Shown here piece after piece: positions 8,445 to 17,307 of a DNA stretch of 61,093 bases. The notes below the pieces were generated by a model. It ran no database searches. It saw only the letters and a list, made by a program, of their open reading frames with translations, and had not been told where the DNA came from. Position 1 is the first letter of the stretch. Every line of letters begins with the position of its first letter. The position numbers and the translations under genes were made by a program. Source of the stretch: a virus; IMG/VR virus record IMGVR_UViG_3300005577_000004, positions 1 to 61,093 of that record. One strand, given 5' to 3'.

Positions 8445-8795
8445 ATGGCATTTATTGCAAAGAGAAGCGTCGGCCAATCCGGCTGGAACACCGAGTTCAA
8501 GCGTTTAGTCACGTACATGAACGCACACATCACGTCGCTGGCCAACATCCCGACGATTGTCACACCGGATGGTAGCGATGCTGCCACGACGCAGACACTG
8601 TGCAATGCCAACAAGGCGAAGATCAATGCGATCATTACCGCCTTCAAGGGCATCGGCATTGCGACGAATATCGCGCTGATCACCACGCCGGATGGCAGTA
8701 ATGCGGCGACTACCCAGACGCTGGCAAACGTCAACAAGGCGAAGATCAACGCGATCATCGCGGACCTCATTGCCAACGGCCTGATGTCCCCGTGA
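8445..8795 (+). CDS. Virion-associated protein with two tandem repeats, 116 aa
   Basis: ATG 8445 follows AGGAGATCATA. Residues about 36-75 and 76-114 are a clear tandem duplication: each has a TPDGS(D/N)AATTQTL core followed by N-KAKINAII. Position between portal and scaffold suggests a head decoration or completion protein; this is inference. The N-terminus is basic (AKRSVGQSGWN). Confidence 0.65.
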   Translation: MAFIAKRSVGQSGWNTEFKRLVTYMNAHITSLANIPTIVTPDGSDAATTQTLCNANKAKINAIITAFKGIGIATNIALITTPDGSNAATTQTLANVNKAKINAIIADLIANGLMSP

Positions 8796-8826
8796 GCGAT
8801 AACGCTCCCATTTACAGCAAGAAGAT

Positions 8827-8848
8827 GGTCGGGAAACACTTCCCGGCC
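8827..8848 (+). other. Intergenic hairpin
   Basis: GGTCGGGAA and TTCCCGGCC pair over 9 bp with a 4-nt loop. There is no T-run. It lies just before a strong ribosome-binding site (AAGGAGAG) and may influence mRNA stability or translation of the next small gene. Confidence 0.4.
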
Positions 8849-8872
8849 ACAACTATTATCAAGGAGAGAACG

Positions 8873-9013
8873 ATGAAAATGCCATCACTTCCAGCGAAAA
8901 CTACCATCAAAAGCAAGCAGCAGTCGTCGGCGTCGAAGAAATTCCTGCCACCTATGAAGGGCAGCAGCCTCAAGGGTGCCAAGACAACGGCGATGCCCGT
9001 CAAGAAGTGCTAA
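8873..9013 (+). CDS. Small Lys/Ser-rich protein, 46 aa
   Basis: ATG 8873 follows AAGGAGAGAACG. The upstream in-frame ATG at 8792 has no such site. The product is very basic and low-complexity (many Lys, Ser, Pro) with a C-terminal Cys. Small basic proteins in head clusters can be DNA-associated, but there is no direct evidence here. A palindromic repeat (9015-9030) follows immediately. Confidence 0.55.
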   Translation: MKMPSLPAKTTIKSKQQSSASKKFLPPMKGSSLKGAKTTAMPVKKC

Positions 9014-9054
9014 GTTACTTCCCGAGGTAACTCGGGGGAACAGAAAGGATACAA

Positions 9055-9285
9055 GTGACATTACAGCAGGCGACTGCACAGTTAGCCCGGTCGGCCCCCA
9101 TGAATTGGGACGAGTTCATGGCGGCCTATCGCGCTCACTACCAAGACATCCTCAAACAAATGGTCTCCTCGCCACCCGAGACGGTTCAAGTAGCCCAAGG
9201 TCGCGCCAAGCTTGCCGACGAACTCTTGAGGTTATTTGAAACCGCTGTCGCTACTGCCGAGCAGATTGAAAGAAGGAACAAGTAA
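9055..9285 (+). CDS. Hypothetical helical protein, 76 aa
   Basis: GTG start with GAAAGGAT upstream. Mostly alpha-helical and charged, with a coiled-coil-like C-terminus (AEQIERRNK). It precedes the scaffold gene by 1 bp. It may be a head assembly helper; no family recognised. Confidence 0.6.
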   Translation: MTLQQATAQLARSAPMNWDEFMAAYRAHYQDILKQMVSSPPETVQVAQGRAKLADELLRLFETAVATAEQIERRNK

Positions 9286-9286
9286 C

Positions 9287-10384
9287 ATGGCCGATACTGC
9301 AACGAAGACGAATACCCGTGGTCGCGTAGCCCCGAGCGATATGCGTGACCCAGACGTGAAAGTGCCCGCCCGAGTCCGAGCGGAGGCAGAGCGTGCGGAA
9401 GCCCTGCTTAAGGCACAAAGTGGTAACGAACCACCGGCAAACCCTGAGGTGCCCTCGGTCGGCGAAGAACCCGGCATCACTCTGGTTCCTGTGCAGCCAA
9501 CCAACCCAACACCGCAGAATCCTACGATTGTGGCGGATGCACCGGTTACCCCCGCTCCTACCTCGGCACCGGCTCCACAGCAGGGGAAGACCTATACCGA
9601 GAATGACTTGAATGCCATGAAGGCACGGTGGGAGCGCGCAGAACAGGCTTCGCAGCGTCTATCGGAAGAAGTGACGAATCTTCGCAATGTCATTGCAACG
9701 ATGCAGGTTGCACCTGTTGCACCTCCTACAACGCCGCCAGAACTTCAAGCTAGTAGCTTGCTGACCCCGCAGGAGATCGCGGATTACGGCGAGGACTTCC
9801 TAGGGGTTGTCGGCAAAAAAGCGAAGGAAATCGCCGGGGCTGAAATCGCCTCACTCAAGCAGCAACTCGAAAGTTTGCAGCGTGGGATGCAAGTTACCTC
9901 ACAGGTAACCATGGAACAAGCGCGCGAGCGCATGCTCTCCCATTTGGACGAAAAACTGCCCGAATGGCGAAATATTAATGAAGACGAAAAATTTCTTTCA
10001 TGGCTGCGCTTGCCAGATGCATTTTCTGGTGCTATACGTCATGACCTATTGAAGGCCGCATACGAGCAGAACAACGCTCCTCGGGTGCAAGCCTTCTTCC
10101 AAGGCTTCCTCGCTGAAGAGGCTGCTACGGCTCCTGCGAATGTCCCACCGACTGCGGTCAGTGCGACACAACCCCCGAGGGTCCCCCTCGAAACCTTCGC
10201 AGCACCCGGCAGAGCAAAGTCTGCGGCGGCGTCAGCCCCCGCTGAGAAGCCCATCATCACACGAGCCCAAGTTACGCAGTTTTATGCTGACGTTGCCGCT
10301 GGTAAATACCGGGGGCGCGAAGCGGAGAAAGACGCCAACGAAGCCGCGATCTTTTCCGCTACGAACGAGGGCCGACTTAGGTGA
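9287..10384 (+). CDS. Putative capsid scaffolding protein
   Basis: 365 residues from ATG 9287 (AGAAGGAACAAGTAAC leader). Position directly before the major capsid gene, an acidic Pro/Ala/Thr-rich N-terminal third, a central coiled coil (about residues 105-150 and 175-215) and a charged C-terminus fit a scaffold, which organises coat subunits and is then lost. One palindrome copy (9894-9908, with a 3-nt spacer) is translated in frame as Val-Thr-Ser-Gln-Val-Thr inside the coiled-coil region. Confidence 0.7.
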   Translation: MADTATKTNTRGRVAPSDMRDPDVKVPARVRAEAERAEALLKAQSGNEPPANPEVPSVGEEPGITLVPVQPTNPTPQNPTIVADAPVTPAPTSAPAPQQGKTYTENDLNAMKARWERAEQASQRLSEEVTNLRNVIATMQVAPVAPPTTPPELQASSLLTPQEIADYGEDFLGVVGKKAKEIAGAEIASLKQQLESLQRGMQVTSQVTMEQARERMLSHLDEKLPEWRNINEDEKFLSWLRLPDAFSGAIRHDLLKAAYEQNNAPRVQAFFQGFLAEEAATAPANVPPTAVSATQPPRVPLETFAAPGRAKSAAASAPAEKPIITRAQVTQFYADVAAGKYRGREAEKDANEAAIFSATNEGRLR

Positions 10385-10413
10385 AACCCTTCTCATTATG
10401 AGGCCCGAGAACC

Positions 10414-11400
10414 ATGGCATTTCCTGTTGCAACTGGCGTTAGCACCCCGCCCATCTACCCGACCGGTGGCACCGGCAACCAGATGTCGGCGGACAAGTTC
10501 ATCCCTGAAATCTGGTCTGGCAAGCTGGTCGAAAAGTTCTACGATTCGACCGTCCTCGCCGCCATCGCCAACACCGACTATGAAGGCGAGATCAAGAATC
10601 AGGGTGATAAGGTCATCATCCGCACCAAGCCGACCGTGACCATCAAGGACTATCGCGCTGACGGCGCGCTCGAATTGGAGCGTCCGCGCGGCTCGAACGT
10701 CAGCTTGCTGATCGACAAGGGCAAGTACTTCAATACCATCCTTGACGATGTGATGGACGTGCAGTCGGACCTGAATTCGCTGAATCTCTGGTCCGAAGAC
10801 GCCGCACAGCAGATGAAGATCGTCATCGATAGCGCTGTTCTCCTCGGCCTGCTTGGCACTCCCGCCGCTGCAAACCGTGGTCTGACCGCTGGTCGTATTT
10901 CCGGTGACATCAATCTTGGCGTGACCGGCACCCCGCTGGCCGTCGTAGCCCGTGACCCCGGCGTTGGCGAAGTGGAAGTGCTGGACGTGCTCCTGCGTCT
11001 CGGTCAGGTGCTGGACGAGCAGAACATCCCGGAGCAGGGCCGTTGGGCGATCATCCCAACGTGGTTCTCGACCCGCATCAAGATGTCGGAACTGCGGCAG
11101 GCGTACCTGTCTGGTGATTCGGTCTCCATGCTGCGCAACGGTCGCATCGGCATGATCGACCGGTTCACGCTCTATGTGTCGAACCTTCTGCCTGCCGGTG
11201 TTGCCGGTGGTCTGGCAGCGGGTGAATTCGCGGTGTTCGCTGGTCATTCGCACGGCCTGACCTTTGCGTCTCAGGTCTCGAAGGTCGAAACGCTGCGGTC
11301 GGAAATGACCTTCGGCACGATCCTTCGCGGTCTGCAAGTCTATGGCTTCTCGGTCATCGACGGCACCGCAATCGCGCAGGCAATCGTCGCCAAGGCGTAA
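10414..11400 (+). CDS. Major capsid protein
   Basis: 328 residues, HK97-fold coat subunit by size, position and pattern: KFIPEIWSGKLVEKFYDSTV near the N-terminus, then YEGEIKNQGDKVIIRT and a C-terminal region ending in GLQVYGFSVIDGTAIAQAIV. Codon choice is strongly GC3-biased compared with the neighbouring tail fibre genes, as expected for the most highly expressed protein. GAGG precedes the ATG. A palindrome copy and a terminator-like hairpin follow the stop. Confidence 0.9.
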   Translation: MAFPVATGVSTPPIYPTGGTGNQMSADKFIPEIWSGKLVEKFYDSTVLAAIANTDYEGEIKNQGDKVIIRTKPTVTIKDYRADGALELERPRGSNVSLLIDKGKYFNTILDDVMDVQSDLNSLNLWSEDAAQQMKIVIDSAVLLGLLGTPAAANRGLTAGRISGDINLGVTGTPLAVVARDPGVGEVEVLDVLLRLGQVLDEQNIPEQGRWAIIPTWFSTRIKMSELRQAYLSGDSVSMLRNGRIGMIDRFTLYVSNLLPAGVAGGLAAGEFAVFAGHSHGLTFASQVSKVETLRSEMTFGTILRGLQVYGFSVIDGTAIAQAIVAKA

Positions 11401-11423
11401 TTACCTCCCAAGGTAACCGCTCG

Positions 11424-11452
11424 ACCCCTCGGCTACAGTCAGCCGGGGGGTT
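11424..11452 (+). terminator. Terminator-like hairpin after the capsid gene
   Basis: ACCCCTCGGCT pairs with AGCCGGGGGGT (one G-T pair) around ACAGTC, followed by TTATCC. The T-run is weak, so partial termination is more likely than a full stop. It would leave capsid mRNA in excess over downstream genes. Confidence 0.55.
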
Positions 11453-11470
11453 ATCCACAAGGAGGCGATT

Positions 11471-11827
11471 ATGGCGCTTGATACAGTGGGTCAAATCGTG
11501 GCTCGGGCACGGACCCTCTTGCAGGATACCGTAGAGCCATATCGGCACCCCGACACTGATCTTATCGCAGCGCTCAATGAAGCCTGTATGGAAGCCCGAA
11601 GGCTTCGCCCCGATTTTTATCTTCGCACACTCAATCTGTCATTGCCGGTATTCGCCGCTGTTGGTGACACAGTGACTGATGCAAAGATACCCTCTGAGTT
11701 CCGGCCCGCGTTCATATACTACATTGTTGGCAACGTGTCGTTGCAAGACGATGAAAACGCTGAAGATGCACGGGCTACGGTATTCCTCAACAAGTTCGTG
11801 GCGCAATTGACCACGGTCCCATCCTAA
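11471..11827 (+). CDS. Head-tail adaptor-like protein, 118 aa
   Basis: AAGGAGGCGATT precedes the ATG. The N-terminal helix pair with LIAALNEACMEARRLRPDF resembles phage adaptor proteins (DUF6682-type) that sit between portal and tail. Its place right after the capsid gene supports this. No further motifs. Confidence 0.6.
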   Translation: MALDTVGQIVARARTLLQDTVEPYRHPDTDLIAALNEACMEARRLRPDFYLRTLNLSLPVFAAVGDTVTDAKIPSEFRPAFIYYIVGNVSLQDDENAEDARATVFLNKFVAQLTTVPS

Positions 11828-11837
11828 GGAGTAGGCT

Positions 11838-12431
11838 ATGGCTACTGACTCTTATGTGGATCGGATATTGGACAGCGCCAGATCACGGCTTCCCGGCGCA
11901 CTTGACAACCAAGTGCTGTTCGAACTTGCCGATGTATTGAACGATTTCTTTCGCACATCTACGTGTTGGAGAGAAAGCATCGTTGTAAATTTCATTGCCG
12001 GTGTGACGGACTACGAGCTTTTTACAGATGACATGCCAGCGCGTGTTGTTTCGTTGCTTCAAGTTCTCAACCCCGATGGCATTCCAGTTTGGGCCACTAT
12101 GATCAGTCCAAATATGCTGTCTCTTGCCGTCGAGGCCACGCCGGGGGCGTATACGATCAACACGATCTTGACAGTTGCGAACAAGATCAACAACGAAACC
12201 TACCCTCGGTTTCCGCAGTGGGTGGCTGATACTTACGGTGATGCCATCGCGGACGGTGTTGTTGGGCGCATGGCGGCTATGCCAGCCAAACCCTATAGTT
12301 CGCCGAACCATGCCGCCTTCTACACCAAAAAGTTCAAGCAGGCTGCGGCCATGGCACGAGCTTCGGCAAACAGACAGAATCTTGTCGGCGGGCAGGCGTG
12401 GCGGTATCCCCGCTTTGCTGCTCAGAAGTAA
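11838..12431 (+). CDS. Head-tail connector or tail tubular A-like protein, 197 aa
   Basis: Starts 11 bp after the adaptor with AAGGAG. The N-terminal FELADVLNDFFRTSTCWRE helices and the pattern of a beta core followed by a C-terminal helical clasp (GRMAAMPAKPYSS.. FKQAAAMARASAN) match podovirus connector proteins that join portal to tail tube. The gene ends at a palindrome copy that leads into the next gene. Confidence 0.6.
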   Translation: MATDSYVDRILDSARSRLPGALDNQVLFELADVLNDFFRTSTCWRESIVVNFIAGVTDYELFTDDMPARVVSLLQVLNPDGIPVWATMISPNMLSLAVEATPGAYTINTILTVANKINNETYPRFPQWVADTYGDAIADGVVGRMAAMPAKPYSSPNHAAFYTKKFKQAAAMARASANRQNLVGGQAWRYPRFAAQK

Positions 12432-12449
12432 CCTTCGAAGGTAACACAA

Positions 12450-12782
12450 ATGGCTGTGATGCAGGGGACATACGTCCAGAAGTACATCAACATGAAGGAC
12501 ATGGACGGTAACCCGATTGATATAACCGGGTGGTTGTTCCGTTCTGATCTTCGCCGTAATCCAACCGATGATATTGTTCTGGCTGAATTGACCAATGCAA
12601 ATGGCGGGTTCGTGTTGGTTGATGAGCCAAACGGGCGCATTGGGTTTACGTTGGACGAGACAGTGACTGCCGCCCTGCCGGTTGGGCGTATTCATTTCGA
12701 CGTGCTGCACGAGAACGGTCCCGAAGGCCCTGTGTGGATTTTTGGCGGCAGCTTCATTGTGAAGCAACCCATAACGAGGTGA
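12450..12782 (+). CDS. Tail-associated protein, BppU-like N-terminal fold, 110 aa
   Basis: The start uses the palindrome at 12429-12444 as its ribosome-binding site (AAGGTAACACAA before ATG). The sequence is beta-rich (ITGWLFRSDLRR, GRIGFTLDETVTAALP, GRIHFDVLHENGPEG), a pattern known in small baseplate or fibre-attachment domains. It precedes the fibre genes. Family-level call only. Confidence 0.55.
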   Translation: MAVMQGTYVQKYINMKDMDGNPIDITGWLFRSDLRRNPTDDIVLAELTNANGGFVLVDEPNGRIGFTLDETVTAALPVGRIHFDVLHENGPEGPVWIFGGSFIVKQPITR

Positions 12783-12785
12783 TCA

Positions 12786-14423
12786 ATGTCTGATAGCTTT
12801 GACGTTGAAGTACTTCCCGATGAATTTACAGTTACCGATGATTCGGATAATTGGACTATATATACGACGACAGATATACAGATTACAATTGAGTTACAAG
12901 CAGTAGGGCTTAATGACGCTGCTATAGCTGTGGCTGCTCGCGATGCAGCTATTGCCGCTCAACTAGCCGCTGAGGCCGCCGCTGCTTCACAAATGCAAGC
13001 AACTATGTATGACCCTCTCGGAGTGCATGCAGATGCATTTGAACGAGCCAATCATCATGGCACTCAGCTTGCGGCTACGATTTCGAATTTCAATACCGCC
13101 GCCGATGCGCGCATAGCAGCCGCTGTTGGTGTGTCGGTGCAGGGATACAGCGCTATACTGGCGGGCACCACAGCCTCATACACGGTTGCATTGGATACCA
13201 AACTAGGTGGCATAGCAGCCGGGGCCGATGTAACCGTGAGTGCCCTTCCTGTGGCCATACATGGGGCTGCGTCCAAGGCTACCCCGGTGGACGCTGATGA
13301 GTTGGCCTTGTCTGATAGCGCTGCGGCTTTTGGTTTGAAGAAACTGACGTGGGTAAATCTGAAAGCAACCCTAAAAACATATTTGGATACATTATATCAG
13401 CCGTTAGCGGCTGCTATTACATCGTGGTCAACAGTAGTTCGTGCTGTTGGCTTTGATACATTTGTTGCTACACCATCATCGGCAAATCTTGCGTCCCTCC
13501 TTACAGATGAAACCGGAACAGGCGCTAATGTGTTTGCTACAAATCCTGTGCTGGTGACACCAAATTTAGGTACACCAAGTGCAGTTAATCTTGTAAATGG
13601 TACTGGCTTGCCAGTGGCATCAGGCATTTCCGGGTTTGCTGCTGGGGTGGCAACTTTTTTAGCTACTCCGTCTTCGGCTAATTTACGTGCGGCGATAACG
13701 GATGAAACAGGGGCTGGCGCGGCTGTATTCGCTAACACCCCAACGTTGGTAACTCCTATCATTGGAGACGCGACGGGTAGCTCCGTAACTATTTCGGGTT
13801 CTAGCCAGAGTTCATTGAAACGTAGTGGCGTGACGGGCGCAGCGCCCGCCTCGTCTGGGGGTGTTGACGCTAATCAGTTTGTTGTGGTGGGGAATAACAA
13901 CGTAGATTGGCGTTTCGGTTTATATAGTTCCGGTGCTGTGTGGGCGCAACTATCACTTAATGGAAATTATGCCACTAATTTGCCAATAATATTAAACCCT
14001 AATGGGGGTAACGTAGGAATCGGCAATACTGGTTCGGCACCGGGATCGGCGTTAACTGTTGCCGGAGCCGGGGCGGTAACTTCCGGTCTCAACGGTTCAG
14101 ATGTAGCATTTTCGCTGGATTTTGCGTCAAATACGTTCGTGATTGCCAACGGTGCGGTACTTAAAGTTCAAAGTGCTTATTCCGGCTTAATTATTACAAA
14201 TGAGCAAGTTGTAAACGGGAATTGCTGTATATGGCTGGTCGGCGGCGGCGTGGTTTCATTGGTCGGCGGAAGTCAGGGTGTTGGTGAATACACTAACACT
14301 CCTACAGCCGGCAAAATCTCGCTGTCTTATGACAGTTCTATTAGTCAATACAAGTTTACAAATCAAGTTGGTGCAAGCCGAACACTCGCAATTATACCGT
14401 TCCGCACAAGAACCGCCGCATAA
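12786..14423 (+). CDS. Tail fibre or tailspike protein, 545 aa
   Basis: Ala/Ser/Thr/Gly-rich fibre with tandem segments around (A)TPSSANL-DETG-GA-VFA at about residues 228-260 and 295-325, typical of phage fibres. An N-terminal coiled coil (AARDAAIAAQLAAEAAAASQ, residues 44-66) could trimerise it. Residues about 160-206 match a segment of the second fibre gene at 14911. The gene is visibly more AT-rich than its neighbours, suggesting later acquisition. The receptor-binding part is probably C-terminal. Confidence 0.75.
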   Translation: MSDSFDVEVLPDEFTVTDDSDNWTIYTTTDIQITIELQAVGLNDAAIAVAARDAAIAAQLAAEAAAASQMQATMYDPLGVHADAFERANHHGTQLAATISNFNTAADARIAAAVGVSVQGYSAILAGTTASYTVALDTKLGGIAAGADVTVSALPVAIHGAASKATPVDADELALSDSAAAFGLKKLTWVNLKATLKTYLDTLYQPLAAAITSWSTVVRAVGFDTFVATPSSANLASLLTDETGTGANVFATNPVLVTPNLGTPSAVNLVNGTGLPVASGISGFAAGVATFLATPSSANLRAAITDETGAGAAVFANTPTLVTPIIGDATGSSVTISGSSQSSLKRSGVTGAAPASSGGVDANQFVVVGNNNVDWRFGLYSSGAVWAQLSLNGNYATNLPIILNPNGGNVGIGNTGSAPGSALTVAGAGAVTSGLNGSDVAFSLDFASNTFVIANGAVLKVQSAYSGLIITNEQVVNGNCCIWLVGGGVVSLVGGSQGVGEYTNTPTAGKISLSYDSSISQYKFTNQVGASRTLAIIPFRTRTAA

Positions 14424-14437
14424 AAGAGGAATGATCA

Positions 14438-14851
14438 ATGGCCGACGATATCGAACAATCCGCCGAACCGGTCGAGCGCTATGAACAAGTCGCGGATAAC
14501 ATATGGCGCGACAATGAAACCGGCGTGACCTATATTGGTCGTGACGGTCAATCGCTCGAAAGCATGTTGCAGGAAGCAGCCGACGCCGCGACGATCCCGG
14601 TTCCGGAGAATTTCCAACCTCTCAATCCATATCAGTTCCGCGCCATGATTGCGATTGCCGGGATTGAACAAGCGATTGATGACGCGGTTGCGGCGATCCC
14701 CGATGTAATGCAAAAAGCCGTTGCCCGCGCAAAGCTTGATTATGCCTTGGCGTTTCATCGTGACGATCCGCTGATTTCGATGCTCGCGCCCACAGTTGGT
14801 TTGACGGATGATCAAATTGATACGATGTGGCGACAAGCCGTACAGTTATAG
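14438..14851 (+). CDS. Tail fibre-associated hypothetical protein, 137 aa
   Basis: AAGAGGAATGATCA precedes the ATG. Acidic, helical C-terminus (FHRDDPLISMLAPTVGLTDDQIDTMW). Its place between two fibre genes suggests a fibre chaperone or assembly factor; no family recognised. Confidence 0.6.
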   Translation: MADDIEQSAEPVERYEQVADNIWRDNETGVTYIGRDGQSLESMLQEAADAATIPVPENFQPLNPYQFRAMIAIAGIEQAIDDAVAAIPDVMQKAVARAKLDYALAFHRDDPLISMLAPTVGLTDDQIDTMWRQAVQL

Positions 14852-14910
14852 GCCCGTGATTGACTATCAGGCCCCTTTGGGGTATTAGACGGTAACCTTC
14901 AGAGGTAACT

Positions 14911-15852
14911 ATGGCCATCCAAGTAAAACACAAGTTTGTTTCGGCGAAGGTCGATACCCTCGACAACTCGAAAATTCAGCCTTCGAACTGGAACGATACA
15001 CACGACCTCTTGCTTGCAGGAGGCGTAGTGGTTGGCCGTGCAGCGGGTGTGGGACAGGCTGCGGCGACTGAACTCCCTATGGGGGCTATGGGGCAAACGT
15101 TAATTGCCACCGCTGATGCTGCCGCTGCACGCGCTGCTATTGTTGCAGATGCCACGGGCACCACAATTTCGGGGGCTGCGAATAAAGTTACGCCCGTAGA
15201 CGGTGACAGTCTCGCTGTCATTGATAGCGCCGCTGGTAATGCCCTCAAGCGCACGACATGGGCTCAGATTAAAGCAACGCTGAAGACATATTTCGATACG
15301 CTGTACATCACCGCTGGTGGTACAGTTACAGCGCTTCAGAATTTCGTTTCTTCAATCAACGCTGTCATTCTTGCCACAACTGGTGCAGGAGTTGTGTATC
15401 TTCGTCCGAATGGTGCTGGTAGCGCTGCGGGGCAGACATATATTGACAACGCTGGTACTTTACACGCAAATGGATCGATCGTTGCCGATGGGACTTTCTA
15501 TCGCGGTGGCACCCCGATCCCATTTACGCTTGGATTTGAAAGTGCGCAGCAAGTCATCAATTCGGGTGGGCAACTAGTTATTCCGCACGGGCTTGGATCA
15601 AAGCCTAAGCTGTATCTAGCGGTGATTATCAATATCACAGGCGAGCTAGGGTATAGTGTCGGTGATGAATTGCTGGTTGATCCCGGCCTTCATGATGGTG
15701 CGACTGGTCGAGGATTATCCATTGTCCCCGATGCCACCAACATGGTTATACGATTTGGTTCTGGCGGTCTTCAGATCAACAATAAAAGCAATGGTGGGTC
15801 ATCTGCAATCAATAATGGAAACTGGCGGTTCGTAGTACGAGCTTGGGCTTAA
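14911..15852 (+). CDS. Second tail fibre protein, 313 aa
   Basis: The palindrome at 14893-14908 supplies AGAGGTAACT before the ATG. The N-terminal segment (DTLDNSKIQPSNWNDTHDLL) is common in phage fibre proteins. Residues about 91-131 (TPVDGDSLAVIDSAAG... to the KATLKTYFDTLY end) match the first fibre at 160-206. The C-terminus is beta-rich (VIPHGLGSKPKLYLAVI). Likely a short fibre or attachment adaptor. Confidence 0.7.
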   Translation: MAIQVKHKFVSAKVDTLDNSKIQPSNWNDTHDLLLAGGVVVGRAAGVGQAAATELPMGAMGQTLIATADAAAARAAIVADATGTTISGAANKVTPVDGDSLAVIDSAAGNALKRTTWAQIKATLKTYFDTLYITAGGTVTALQNFVSSINAVILATTGAGVVYLRPNGAGSAAGQTYIDNAGTLHANGSIVADGTFYRGGTPIPFTLGFESAQQVINSGGQLVIPHGLGSKPKLYLAVIINITGELGYSVGDELLVDPGLHDGATGRGLSIVPDATNMVIRFGSGGLQINNKSNGGSSAINNGNWRFVVRAWA

Positions 15853-15864
15853 GGAGAAACAGAC

Positions 15865-16443
15865 ATGGCACAGTGGCGTGAATCAAAGGCGCTCTTGCAG
15901 TTACTTTCGCAGGTAAACGAGAGGTGGCCCAATCGTTCCAAGGTGTCGGATGGTGAGCTTGGCGACCTCGCTCATTCACAGCGGAAGTCTGACCACAACC
16001 CGAATGCGGCGGGTGTTGTGCAGGCGCTGGACATCACCAACGACCCCAACACTGGACCAGTATCAAGAGGAATTGCAGAGGCACTTATTGCCTCTCGCGA
16101 TCCGCGCATTAAGTATGTCATTTCGAACCGTCAGATTTGCGCGGGTAGTGGAGGCCCTAGCCCGTGGGTATGGCGGAAATACACCGGAGCAAACCCACAT
16201 GAGCACCACGTGCATATCTCGGTGAAGGATGGTGCAAAGTTCTACGACGACACGTCCCCGTGGAATTTGGACGCCTATAAGCAGGGACCAGCAGTCAATG
16301 TCGTTGTTGAAGTTGGGTCCACCAAATGGATTCAACAGGAGCTTAACAAGCACGGTGCCAAGCTCCAAGAAGACGGCCACGAAGGTCCACTAACGCAGGC
16401 GGCTATCCGTGCCTATGCCGTCGAGAAATTGAAGGGAAATTGA
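15865..16443 (+). CDS. Endolysin, M15-type peptidase with C-terminal peptidoglycan-binding region
   Basis: 192 residues. A metal-binding pattern of the D-Ala-D-Ala/L-Ala-D-Glu peptidase class is present: His44 in SDHNPNAAG, Asp56 in ALDI, and HHVHI at 114-118. It would cut peptide bonds of peptidoglycan at lysis. Residues about 152-190 resemble a peptidoglycan-binding domain (WIQQELNKHG.. GPLTQAAIRAY). AAGGAGAAACAGAC precedes the ATG. No signal peptide, so release needs a holin, probably the next gene. A palindrome copy (15901-15916) is translated in the first 20 codons. Confidence 0.85.
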   Translation: MAQWRESKALLQLLSQVNERWPNRSKVSDGELGDLAHSQRKSDHNPNAAGVVQALDITNDPNTGPVSRGIAEALIASRDPRIKYVISNRQICAGSGGPSPWVWRKYTGANPHEHHVHISVKDGAKFYDDTSPWNLDAYKQGPAVNVVVEVGSTKWIQQELNKHGAKLQEDGHEGPLTQAAIRAYAVEKLKGN

Positions 16444-16444
16444 A

Positions 16445-16669
16445 ATGCTCGGAAACTATTCAAAGCTTATTGGAGCTATTGTCGGCAGTCTTGTCGGCAT
16501 GCTCTTTACTTGGCTTGCGATCAAGGGTCTTGCGGTGTGCACCCCCGGCCCTGATGGAACGCAGGCTTGCTCCGTATGGGGCATTTCGGACTCGCAGATC
16601 ACCGCTGGCGCAGTGTCGCTAGTGACATGGCTGTTGGTTTGGGCGTTTCCCAAGAACCAGCCAAGCTGA
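16445..16669 (+). CDS. Putative holin, two membrane segments, 74 aa
   Basis: Starts 1 bp after the endolysin with AGGGAAATTGAA. Two hydrophobic segments, residues about 8-28 and 50-68, separated by a short loop with two Cys and a Pro-Gly turn. Size, topology and position fit a class II-type holin that permeabilises the inner membrane. Function inferred. Confidence 0.65.
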   Translation: MLGNYSKLIGAIVGSLVGMLFTWLAIKGLAVCTPGPDGTQACSVWGISDSQITAGAVSLVTWLLVWAFPKNQPS

Positions 16670-16722
16670 TTACCTCTCGGGGTAACCGAGGGTAATACGT
16701 GGATCAACCAAAGGAGTGAATC

Positions 16723-17280
16723 ATGACTGATCCAAAAGACGACAAGGTGACGATCCCCCCGAAGTCCACGTCACCTTCGCCTACCCCAACGAAGACTGCA
16801 TCTGCTACATCGACCCCATCGGTCCCGGCGAAGTCTACCCCGGCATCGAAGGTCGATACTCGCACGATGTCGTCTGTCGGCGCGGAACTCCACCCGGATG
16901 CATCCGTGAAGAAAGTCGATGGCAAGGTTACGCTCGATGCTGGCGGCTCCCACCCCGCAGCCGCTCCGCAGCCCACCCCCGCCGAGGCGGTTCTTTATCC
17001 GTCCACGGGTGGCCTGCCGGATACTGGTCCGAACTCGAAATACGTGCTTGGCACGGACGCCGGGCCGGAACTGTACAACCGTGACGGTCAGCGTGTGAAT
17101 GCTGATGGTCAGCTTATCGATGATTTCGGCGCTGTCATCCCCGACAAGGGTTCGGACAACGTTACTCTTGCCGAGGATCGCCGGGTGTCCGATAAGAACA
17201 TGCAGCGTCAGGAACGCTACATGCCGCAGAGCACGAAAGACGAAATGGAAGCGGGCCGTAGGGCTCTCGCCAACCGTTAA
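16723..17280 (+). CDS. Pro/Thr/Ser-rich hypothetical protein, 185 aa
   Basis: CAAAGGAGTGAATC precedes the ATG. The first 70 residues are low-complexity Thr/Ser/Pro/Lys and probably disordered; the middle contains GPELYNRDGQRVNADGQLID, and the C-terminus is helical and charged (SDKNMQRQERYMPQ). A virion accessory role is plausible from context; no family recognised. Confidence 0.6.
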   Translation: MTDPKDDKVTIPPKSTSPSPTPTKTASATSTPSVPAKSTPASKVDTRTMSSVGAELHPDASVKKVDGKVTLDAGGSHPAAAPQPTPAEAVLYPSTGGLPDTGPNSKYVLGTDAGPELYNRDGQRVNADGQLIDDFGAVIPDKGSDNVTLAEDRRVSDKNMQRQERYMPQSTKDEMEAGRRALANR

Positions 17281-17307
17281 TTCGGCGCCTGCTTTGGGAA
17301 ATGTGTA

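Noticed and set aside
10396-11337. Leftward open frame of 313 codons
   Set aside because: Antisense shadow of the major capsid gene, caused by its strong GC3 bias.
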